Source: Prevotella sp.
Lineage (GTDB): Bacteria; Bacillota_I; Bacilli_A; ML615J-28; CAG-313
Reading direction: 5' to 3'
Assembly (NCBI GenBank): GCA_023665755.1
Contig: JAMPDF010000001.1
Span: 449,537-513,536 of the forward strand
Length of the DNA: 64,000 bases
A program made the translations under genes and the position numbers. The notes below the pieces were generated by a model. That model had not been told where the DNA came from. It did not search any database and saw nothing but the letters and a program-made list of their open reading frames with translations. Numbering within the stretch: the first letter of the stretch is position 1; each line of letters starts with the position of its first letter. This document shows, piece by piece, positions 45,329 to 51,857 of this stretch.

Positions 45329-47542
45329 CTATGCCATCTTCCGTTTTTTTGCAACGTACCTGCCAAGGAATACCATTGCAACAACAAGAATAATTAATAC
45401 TAACAATCCCAAATACCAACCGATTTCAAAGAGTTTACCAATCCAGAAAATAGCCATCGATATGACATATGATGCACCTAGCCACCAAGCCATTGTTACT
45501 AAAAAGCCCTTTTTCGTACTTTCACCTTTTGCTGTAGCAACTGCAGCAAAACATGGTAATGTAAATAGATTATAGGCTGCAAAAGCATAGATAGCCACAT
45601 TACTTAAAGCAATGGTATCTTCAGTTAAACCTAGTGTACTCATTGTACCTACAACATCTTCTTTTGCAATTAAACCTGTAATAGAAGCAACAGTATATTT
45701 CCATCCATCATTGCCCCAACTCCATCCACAAGGATAGAACACATATTGAAGAACTCTTCCTAAATCAGCTAATATACTTTCACTAATGTCATCTACCATA
45801 CCTGTCCAAAATGCCCATTTGAAATTAGACAAAAACCAAATAACGATGATAGAAGCCGTGATAATTGTGGAGGCTTTATAGATAAAATGTTTGAATTTTT
45901 CCCATAAATGTGCCATTAAATTTTTAAATTGTGGCATATGATAAGAAGGCAATTCCATAATAAAAGGAGGAACATCAGAATTTTTACTAAATGCCTTCAT
46001 GATAAGTGCCGATAAAATCGCTACCACAATACCTAATACATAAATTGAAAAAACAAATATATCACCTAAAAAGCTACCCACAACTACTGCAGCAAGCATT
46101 GCCCAAATAGGGGCTTTTGCACCACAACTAAAGAAAGGCGAAAGGCGAATTGCTAAATCTCTTTCTTTTTCATCCTCTAGCGTTTTAGTTGCCATCATCG
46201 CTGGAACAGAGCACCCAAATCCCATGAGCAACGGAATAAAAGCCTTACCTGATAGGCCAAACTTTCTAAAGGCTCTATCCATAATAAAGGCAACACGCGC
46301 CATATAACCAGAATCTTCTAAAATAGAAATAAATAAAAACAATAATAGGATTTGTGGTAAGAAACTAAAAATAGCATCTAAGCCTGTAAGTAATCCATCA
46401 CAAATAAGTCCTGTATACCAAGTTCCCTCAGGCATAAAGCTTGAAACCAAATCTATAATAGATCCAGTTATCCATCCCATCCAGCTTTGTAAAAATACGC
46501 CTAAAGAAGGAATTCCTGCAAGAACTGCTGCCTCACCATTTTCCATAGCTTCTGCTAATATATCTTCATATCCCATTCCTGTGAAGAAGTTGATCCAACC
46601 AGGATTAGATATTTCAATGCCAAATAAACTGTTTAAAAATAGTAAATCTTCACTAAAAACGAAGTGAAAGACAACAAACATGACAAGAAGAAAAAGCGGT
46701 ATACTCCAAATGCGATGTGTCAACACTCTATCAATTTTATCGGATTTTGTAGCTTGCTCAGATGCTTTTGATTTTTTTACTGTTTTGACAAAATGTTTTG
46801 CAATATATTTGTATCTTGCATCAGCAATCATTCCTTCAAAGTCACCATCAAATGCACTAGCATCTATCGTTTTTTTCATATTTTCTACATCTTCTACAAG
46901 TGTTGAATGCAATGCCCTTTCTACACTATCTCCTTCAATTAACTTAATCGCATGAAACAATGGACTCGCAACCTTTTGTAAATCAAGTTCATTTTGAGCC
47001 CTTTCTATAATTGATCCCATACTTGTTTCTGACAAAACACTAATCCCTTTTCTAGATTGACTTGCCTCTTCATAAGCCATTTTCATCAGCTCTTTAATGC
47101 CTTCATTCTTTAAAGCAGAGATTTCAATAACTGGAACATGAAGCATATTCTCTAATTCTTGAACCTGAATGACGTCACCATTTTTTCTAACAGTATCCAT
47201 CATATTTAATGCAATGACAATGGGAACATCAATTTCAAGAAGTTGTGTAGTCAGATACAAGTTTCTTTCTAAATTAGTAGCATCAATTACATTGATTACA
47301 CAATCTGGTTTTTCATCAACAATAAAATTTCTTGAAATAATTTCTTCTGGTGTATAAGGAGAAAGCGAATATATTCCAGGCAAGTCAACAATTTGTACTG
47401 GTTTTGCTAATTTTTTATAAACTCCTTCTCTTTTATCTACAGTAACACCTGGCCAGTTACCAACATGCGCAGTTGCTCCTGTAAGACCATTAAATAAAGT
47501 CGTTTTCCCACAATTGGGATTACCCGCTAATGCAAATTTCAT
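45329..47542 (-). CDS. feoB: Ferrous iron transporter FeoB (737 residues)
   Basis: A 737-residue FeoB. G domain: GNPNCGKTTLFNGLTG (G1), DLPGIYSLSPYTPEE (G3), NMMD (G4). The membrane domain shows MGFGCSVPAMMATKT and FSCGAKAPIWA, the two inverted motifs of FeoB. The C-terminal tail is KKRKMA. It shares one base with the upstream feoA. It is likely the principal Fe2+ uptake system, since the operators described here sit upstream of its operon. Confidence 0.95.
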   Translation of the reverse strand: MKFALAGNPNCGKTTLFNGLTGATAHVGNWPGVTVDKREGVYKKLAKPVQIVDLPGIYSLSPYTPEEIISRNFIVDEKPDCVINVIDATNLERNLYLTTQLLEIDVPIVIALNMMDTVRKNGDVIQVQELENMLHVPVIEISALKNEGIKELMKMAYEEASQSRKGISVLSETSMGSIIERAQNELDLQKVASPLFHAIKLIEGDSVERALHSTLVEDVENMKKTIDASAFDGDFEGMIADARYKYIAKHFVKTVKKSKASEQATKSDKIDRVLTHRIWSIPLFLLVMFVVFHFVFSEDLLFLNSLFGIEISNPGWINFFTGMGYEDILAEAMENGEAAVLAGIPSLGVFLQSWMGWITGSIIDLVSSFMPEGTWYTGLICDGLLTGLDAIFSFLPQILLLFLFISILEDSGYMARVAFIMDRAFRKFGLSGKAFIPLLMGFGCSVPAMMATKTLEDEKERDLAIRLSPFFSCGAKAPIWAMLAAVVVGSFLGDIFVFSIYVLGIVVAILSALIMKAFSKNSDVPPFIMELPSYHMPQFKNLMAHLWEKFKHFIYKASTIITASIIVIWFLSNFKWAFWTGMVDDISESILADLGRVLQYVFYPCGWSWGNDGWKYTVASITGLIAKEDVVGTMSTLGLTEDTIALSNVAIYAFAAYNLFTLPCFAAVATAKGESTKKGFLVTMAWWLGASYVISMAIFWIGKLFEIGWYLGLLVLIILVVAMVFLGRYVAKKRKMA

Positions 47543-47775
47543 TATTTAAATACCTCCATTAAAACTGCTTGTGCCTCAGATTTACGAATAGTTAATTCAT
47601 ATCCACGAATTGTAATTTCTATCGGATCTCCCATTGGCGCAAATTTTTTAACAATAATGTTTGCACCTGGTGTTACCCCCATATCATATAATCTTCTCTT
47701 GATTTTACCCTCTGCAACAATTTTTTTAACTGTTCCAGATTCTTTAGGTTGTAATTCATTTAAATACTTTTCCAT
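47542..47775 (-). CDS. feoA: FeoA-domain protein (adjacent to feoB)
   Basis: A 77-residue FeoA SH3-like protein (RLYDMGVTPGANIIVKKFAPMGDPIEITIRGYELTIRK). AGAGGTAAAG precedes the ATG, and the stop is shared with feoB (TAATG). A second, more divergent FeoA lies just upstream. Confidence 0.92.
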   Translation of the reverse strand: MEKYLNELQPKESGTVKKIVAEGKIKRRLYDMGVTPGANIIVKKFAPMGDPIEITIRGYELTIRKSEAQAVLMEVFK

Positions 47776-47790
47776 ACTTTACCTCTTTCT

Positions 47791-48006
47791 TCATTCTACA
47801 TAAATGCGACTAGCTAGTTCTTGATTAAGAGCTAATCTTCCTTCTTTCACCTTGACAATCACATTGCCATGGCTACTTTGAATAAGCGTGAGTTCTGAGC
47901 CTTTCAAAATTCCTAGATTTTCTAAATGTCGTTTTGTTTTATCATCAGAAACCACCTTTTTTACAAATAAATGTTTTTCCTGTTCAGCAATAATAAGGGG
48001 AATCAT
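47791..48006 (-). CDS. Divergent FeoA-domain protein, first gene of feo operon
   Basis: A 71-residue FeoA-like protein (KRHLENLGILKGSELTLIQSSHGNVIVKVKEGRLAL). It has the family's basic-loop pattern but lacks the GDP motif of the next FeoA. AAGGAAAG precedes the ATG. Tandem FeoA genes are known in some Firmicutes; here they may form a heteromeric partner for FeoB. Confidence 0.85.
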   Translation of the reverse strand: MIPLIIAEQEKHLFVKKVVSDDKTKRHLENLGILKGSELTLIQSSHGNVIVKVKEGRLALNQELASRIYVE

Positions 48007-48018
48007 ACTTTCCTTTCT

Positions 48019-48034
48019 GTTAGCAATCGCTAAC
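48019..48034. promoter_or_regulatory. Operator candidate O1 (GTTAGC-N4-GCTAAC)
   Basis: A perfect 16-base palindrome GTTAGCAATCGCTAAC in the 5' untranslated region of the feo operon, just upstream of the first FeoA ribosome binding site. The half-site is shared with O2. Confidence 0.65.
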
Positions 48035-48052
48035 TTATATTGATTAATTTTA

Positions 48053-48068
48053 GTTAGCCTAAGCTAAC
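48053..48068. promoter_or_regulatory. Operator candidate O2 (GTTAGC-N4-GCTAAC)
   Basis: GTTAGCCTAAGCTAAC, perfect in its six-base arms, lies just downstream of the -10 of the feo promoter, so a bound repressor would cover the transcription start. With flanks it resembles the DtxR/IdeR box TTAGGTTAGCCTAACCTAA. Confidence 0.75.
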
Positions 48069-48076
48069 ATCAATTA

Positions 48077-48105
48077 TATTATACGCTAACGATAGACCAA
48101 TTGCA
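48077..48105 (-). promoter_or_regulatory. Promoter of the first feo operon
   Basis: On the minus strand TTGCAA is followed by a 17-base spacer and TATAAT. The spacer contains a half-site GTTAGC. The transcription start would fall next to operator O2. Confidence 0.7.
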
Positions 48106-48123
48106 ACAAAAATACACTTTTTT

Positions 48124-48139
48124 GTTAGCAAAAGATAAC
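48124..48139. promoter_or_regulatory. Operator candidate O3 at the DtxR-family gene promoter
   Basis: GTTAGC-AAAA-GATAAC is a palindrome with one mismatch to O1 and O2, 12 bases upstream of the -35 (TTGAAC, 48152-48157) of the regulator gene. This suggests autoregulation. Confidence 0.6.
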
Positions 48140-48151
48140 AAATTATATTAT

Positions 48152-48180
48152 TTGAACAACAATTGGTTTTATGCTATAAT
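48152..48180 (+). promoter_or_regulatory. Promoter of the DtxR-family gene
   Basis: TTGAAC, 17-base spacer and TATAAT (48175-48180), preceded by TGC (extended -10). It is 22 bases before the start codon. Confidence 0.75.
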
Positions 48181-48202
48181 AAAGTATCAGTGAGGTGAAT
48201 TT

Positions 48203-48571
48203 ATGCAATTGTATGAATCTGCAGAAGATTATTTAGAAAGAATTTTGATGTTGCAAAATGAAGGAAAAAATGTTCGATCAATTGACATTGCTCAGTCCTT
48301 CAACTATTCTAGAGCTAGTGTCTCTAGAGCCATCAACAATTTGAAGAAAAGTCAATTAATTGAGATATCTTCTTCTGGTATCATCACACTTACCATAGAA
48401 GGCCACAAAATAGCAGAAAAAATGTTGACTAGACATACATTGCTAACTTCTTATTTTGTCAAACTAGGTGTCCCTTACGAAATAGCGAAAATAGATGCCT
48501 GCAAAATTGAACATGATCTTAGTGAAGAAACGTTTGATGCGATTGTTAATCATATTGATAGTAAAAAATAA
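48203..48571 (+). CDS. DtxR/MntR-family metal-dependent repressor
   Basis: A 122-residue winged-helix repressor: the helix-turn-helix is in SIDIAQSFNYSRASVSRAIN, and the dimerisation domain follows; there is no SH3-like C-terminal domain. Metal positions: D9 and E12 (as MntR D8 and E11), H78 (as H77), then C100, E103, H104 (as DtxR C102, E105, H106). The mix of MntR-like Asp and DtxR-like Cys makes the metal uncertain. It is divergent from the feo operon with palindromic operators between them. GAGGTGA lies before the ATG. Confidence 0.88.
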   Translation: MQLYESAEDYLERILMLQNEGKNVRSIDIAQSFNYSRASVSRAINNLKKSQLIEISSSGIITLTIEGHKIAEKMLTRHTLLTSYFVKLGVPYEIAKIDACKIEHDLSEETFDAIVNHIDSKK

Positions 48572-48596
48572 AAATGCCTCTTTTGAAGCATTTTTA
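48569..48596. terminator. Bidirectional terminator between the regulator and the LysM gene
   Basis: TAAAAATGC / GCATTTTTA with an inner TC/GA pair and TTTT loop, followed by a T run. The two genes converge on it. Confidence 0.8.
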
Positions 48597-48600
48597 TTTT

Positions 48601-49077
48601 TTATAAATAGATTTTAGTTCCTGACTTTAGCCATGTTCCGGCATTTGCTCGAAGTAATTGATCCGCTGTACGATTGGTTGATGATAGAATTGTATCTACT
48701 GTATCATTTTGTTTGACAATGTAGGTATTGTTGCGAGGTATCTTTAAAACTTGCTCAGGCATAATTTGGAATCCTGCAAAATCATTATATAATCCCAAAA
48801 GAATTGGATCTACACCTAACTTAGTGGCAATTACATCTATGGTATCCCCTGGTTTTACAGTATAATTTTCAAAATAATAATCATCATCACTAGCACTTTG
48901 CTTTGGTATAATCAACACTTGTCCTGGAAATATGGTTGATGATGTGAGCATATTGATATCGGTCAAATCAGATACGGTGGTATCATATTTTTTAGCAAGG
49001 TTATAAAGAGTATCTCCTTTTTTTACCGTATATTCCATATAATCAATCCGTTTTCCATAGTTGTTAAAATTATTCAT
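48601..49077 (-). CDS. Triple LysM-domain protein
   Basis: A 158-residue protein of three LysM domains: YTVKKGDTLYNLAKKYDTTV, YTVKPGDTIDVIATKLGVD and YIVKQNDTVDTILSSTNRT. It has no signal peptide, as in spore-coat LysM proteins, for example SafA-like. LysM binds N-acetylglucosamine polymers. GGAGGGG lies 7 bases before the ATG. Upstream lies a promoter and a long hairpin ending in U8, which may act as attenuator or separate RNA. With SigK present, a role in spore coat is plausible but not shown. Confidence 0.82.
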   Translation of the reverse strand: MNNFNNYGKRIDYMEYTVKKGDTLYNLAKKYDTTVSDLTDINMLTSSTIFPGQVLIIPKQSASDDDYYFENYTVKPGDTIDVIATKLGVDPILLGLYNDFAGFQIMPEQVLKIPRNNTYIVKQNDTVDTILSSTNRTADQLLRANAGTWLKSGTKIYL

Positions 49078-49124
49078 TCTTTCCCCTCCTCAACCTTAGT
49101 ATATGCAAAAAGTCCAAAAGGGTG

Positions 49125-49207
49125 AAAAAAAAGCAATCTTAGTGAGAACAACTAGGCAAAGATAGAGCAGGGAAGCCCACTAGTTGTCCTCAGTAAAATT
49201 ACTTTAC
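49125..49207 (-). ncRNA. Candidate ~83-base hairpin RNA upstream of the LysM gene
   Basis: From ~49207 the minus strand can fold into a single stem of about 24 pairs (AGTAATTTTA... with ...TAAGATTGCT; TGAGGACAACTAG with CTAGTTGTTCTCA) with one C-C mismatch and three G-T pairs. The loop is ~24 bases (TGGGCTTCCCTGCTC...). The stem is directly followed by eight T residues. I do not recognise a known family (6S, SRP, riboswitch). It may be an independent small RNA or an attenuator for the LysM gene. Confidence 0.55.
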
Positions 49208-49213
49208 AACAAT

Positions 49214-49242
49214 ATTATAACAAATTTGTCCTATTTACGCAA
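49214..49242 (-). promoter_or_regulatory. Promoter of the hairpin RNA / LysM gene
   Basis: TTGCGT (49242-49237), 17-base spacer, TATAAT (49219-49214) with TGT before the -10. It is 7 bases from the predicted RNA start and about 140 bases before the LysM gene. Confidence 0.75.
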
Positions 49243-49514
49243 GTAATTGACACTTTTGTTACACGTTTTTTGACAATTTTGTCTAAAAAACAAAAAATAA
49301 AATCCTATAAGGATATAAATTCGCTCACAATTTTACTATTTATTTCAACAATATGTCTCACTTGTCTATCTAAGAATCATAATTTTATCCATTTATTAGA
49401 TAAAAAGCAGTCAAGAATTCATGCAGAAGAAAGAGATAAAATGCATAGCAAAAATCTAAATGATAAGCAAATTTACTATAATATAATACCATAAATGACA
49501 TAAATTTGTAAAGG

Positions 49515-49545
49515 AAAAACGTCTCAAAGAAGTGAGACGTTTTTT
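49515..49545. terminator. Terminator after thrS
   Basis: AAAAACGTCTCA / TGAGACGTTTTT, a 12-bp stem with a six-base loop, with T runs on both strands. It follows thrS on the minus strand; the ~300 bases to the left up to the promoter hold no convincing gene. Confidence 0.8.
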
Positions 49546-49597
49546 GTTACTTTTTAGCATTTTATTTGCATATAAAAATAGATATTTTTTTAAATTA

Positions 49598-51508
49598 TTA
49601 TTTTCCTAAAGTCTTGATTTCTGTTAACATCATCTCAATAAAATGATTTAATTCCATCGTAACGGACTCATTTGAGCCGTGGTGGCGATACGTAATTGTG
49701 CGATTTTCCTTCTCCTGATTTCCTAATACAAGTGTATATGGAATCTTTTTCATTTGACTCTCTCTAATTTTATAATTCATTTTTTCATCACGTTCATCAA
49801 TAGAAACACGAATGCCTACTTGATGCAACAAGTTTTCTACTTCTTTAGCATACTCACCATGTGCTTCTAAATTAACAGGAATAATAACCATTTGTTTTGG
49901 CGCAAGCCAAAGTGGAAATGCACCAGCAAAATGTTCAGTAATAATACCAATAAACCTCTCTAATGAGCCAAAACAAGCACGATGAATCATTACTGGAGTT
50001 TGCTTTGATCCATCTTCCGCAATATATTTGCAATTGAATCGACCAGGCAGTTGCATATCTAGTTGCACTGTACCACATTGCCAAATTCGGTTCATAGAAT
50101 CTCGCAATTTAAAATCCAATTTTGGACCATAAAAAGCACCATCTCCAGGATTGATTTTAAATTCGTGACCCGTAGCAAGGCAAGCTTCCTTCAATGCCTT
50201 TTCAGCCTCATCCCATACTTCAACTGTACCTATAAAATTATCTTCAGGTCGAGTCGATAATTCAATTGCATAATTTAAACCAAATACAGAGTACACTTCA
50301 TCATATAAAGAGATAATCTTTGCTACTTCATCGCCAATTTGATCTTCGCGAAGGAATGTGTGTGCATCATCTTGCGTAAATCCTCTTACTCGGAATAAAC
50401 CATTGAGGGCCCCACTTGCCTCATAGCGGTGAACATTACCTAATTCTGCATAACGAAGTGGTAATTCTTTATAGGAGTGTAAACCATTGTTATATACCAA
50501 AATAGCCCCTGGACAGTTCATTGGCTTAATGGCATAAGTACCATCTTCTACATCAATTGTAAACATATCTTCTTTGTAATGATCCCAATGCCCAGATGTT
50601 TCCCATAATTCACGGTTTAACATAATTGGAGTATTGATGACAGAATATCCTTTTTCACGATGGAGTTGAATCCAAAAATCTTCAAGTGTTCTGCGCAAAA
50701 TATATCCATTAGGTAACCAAAAAGGGAGTCCTGGACCATATTCACTTATCATAAATAAATCAAGTTCTCTTCCTAATTTACGATGATCACGTTTTTTTCT
50801 TTCTTCAAGATTGTGTAAATGTTGTTTTAAAGCTTCTTCACTTGCAAAACAAGTCCCATATATTCTTTGTAACTGCGCTTTAGACGAATCTCCTCGCCAA
50901 TAAGCACCACTAATACTCAAAAGCTTAAAGTGTTTCAACCATTTTGTACTTGACACATGAGGTCCTCGGCACAAATCGCGAAAATCACCTTGTTCATAAA
51001 TCGTAATGACAGCATCGTTTTCAAACTCTTGAATGATTTCTGTTTTATAAATATCTTCTTGAAACAAAGACAAAGCTTGGTCTTTAGAGACTTCATAACG
51101 AGTAATCGTTTCACCTGCGGCAACTAATGCTTGCATTTTCTTTTCAATTTTTGGTAAATCCTCTTCCGTCAATTGGATACCACCCAAATCCATATCGTAA
51201 TAAAAGCCTTCTTCAATTGCTGGTCCTACACCAAACATAGCTTGAGGGTACAATGCTTTGATAGCCTGCGCCAATAAATGTGCACAAGAATGATTAAATA
51301 TATCTTCATATCCATTAGATATAGCGGTTACCAATTCGATTTTTCCATCCTCATAAAGTGGTTTAGATACATCAATCAATTGATCATTGAATCGAGCAAT
51401 CACACATTTTTTGGCAAGTCCACTAGAAATGCCAGTTGCTATTTGAAGGGGAGTAACTCCTTCTTCAAACGCCTTAACAGATAAATCTGGAAATGTAATT
51501 TGAATCAT
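49598..51508 (-). CDS. thrS: Threonyl-tRNA synthetase
   Basis: A 636-residue class II synthetase. Order: TGS domain (1-60), editing domain with HSCAHLLAQA, catalytic core with the zinc-binding MNCPGAI, motif 2 region GNVHRYEASGALNGLFRVRGFTQDDAH (shown here only as the site), motif 3 FGSLERFIG, and an anticodon-binding domain (PKQMVIIPVN). It is controlled by a T-box leader upstream. It lies near dnaB-dnaI as in Bacillus. Confidence 0.97.
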   Translation of the reverse strand: MIQITFPDLSVKAFEEGVTPLQIATGISSGLAKKCVIARFNDQLIDVSKPLYEDGKIELVTAISNGYEDIFNHSCAHLLAQAIKALYPQAMFGVGPAIEEGFYYDMDLGGIQLTEEDLPKIEKKMQALVAAGETITRYEVSKDQALSLFQEDIYKTEIIQEFENDAVITIYEQGDFRDLCRGPHVSSTKWLKHFKLLSISGAYWRGDSSKAQLQRIYGTCFASEEALKQHLHNLEERKKRDHRKLGRELDLFMISEYGPGLPFWLPNGYILRRTLEDFWIQLHREKGYSVINTPIMLNRELWETSGHWDHYKEDMFTIDVEDGTYAIKPMNCPGAILVYNNGLHSYKELPLRYAELGNVHRYEASGALNGLFRVRGFTQDDAHTFLREDQIGDEVAKIISLYDEVYSVFGLNYAIELSTRPEDNFIGTVEVWDEAEKALKEACLATGHEFKINPGDGAFYGPKLDFKLRDSMNRIWQCGTVQLDMQLPGRFNCKYIAEDGSKQTPVMIHRACFGSLERFIGIITEHFAGAFPLWLAPKQMVIIPVNLEAHGEYAKEVENLLHQVGIRVSIDERDEKMNYKIRESQMKKIPYTLVLGNQEKENRTITYRHHGSNESVTMELNHFIEMMLTEIKTLGK

Positions 51509-51539
51509 TTTATTTTCTCCTTTTTCTAAAAAATAAAAG

Positions 51540-51800
51540 CCTTAGAAGAACGTGCAATAATACACGTTTTTCTAAGGACGAAAAAACAACGGCTTTTAAA
51601 TTGCTTCGCGCGGTACCACCTTAGTTCAAAGAATTCTCTCTTTGCAACTTTCTTCCTTTAACGCAGGAATCAACGTCTGTTATTTCTAGCAGCAACTCCC
51701 AGGGAGTAACAATTAGGCGTTATTGAGTTGTTTCCACTATCCAACCTCACTAATCAATTCGTTTCTAACTATCGTATCCTGTTCTTTGTCTTTATAATCA
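51540..51800 (-). promoter_or_regulatory. T-box riboswitch of thrS
   Basis: A ~250-base leader. The conserved T-box motif GGTGGTACCGCG is on the minus strand at 51620-51609. Downstream a terminator hairpin (51577-51540: CCTTAGAA.AACGTG with CACGTT.TTCTAAGG and a T-rich tail) competes with the antiterminator. Uncharged tRNA-Thr should raise transcription. I could not settle the specifier codon by eye. Confidence 0.93.
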
Positions 51801-51857
51801 TTAAACTTATTTATATTATACAACAAAATATTATTTTTTTCAGTAAAAATGAATTAT

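Noticed and set aside
45329..48006. Duplicate feo operon as an assembly artefact
   Set aside because: The two FeoB differ in length and sequence throughout, so they are real paralogues.
49270..49494. 74-codon plus-strand ORF beginning at TTG 49270
   Set aside because: No ribosome binding site, no canonical start within the frame, AT-rich; the TTGACA at its start looks like random promoter sequence. Probably not a gene.
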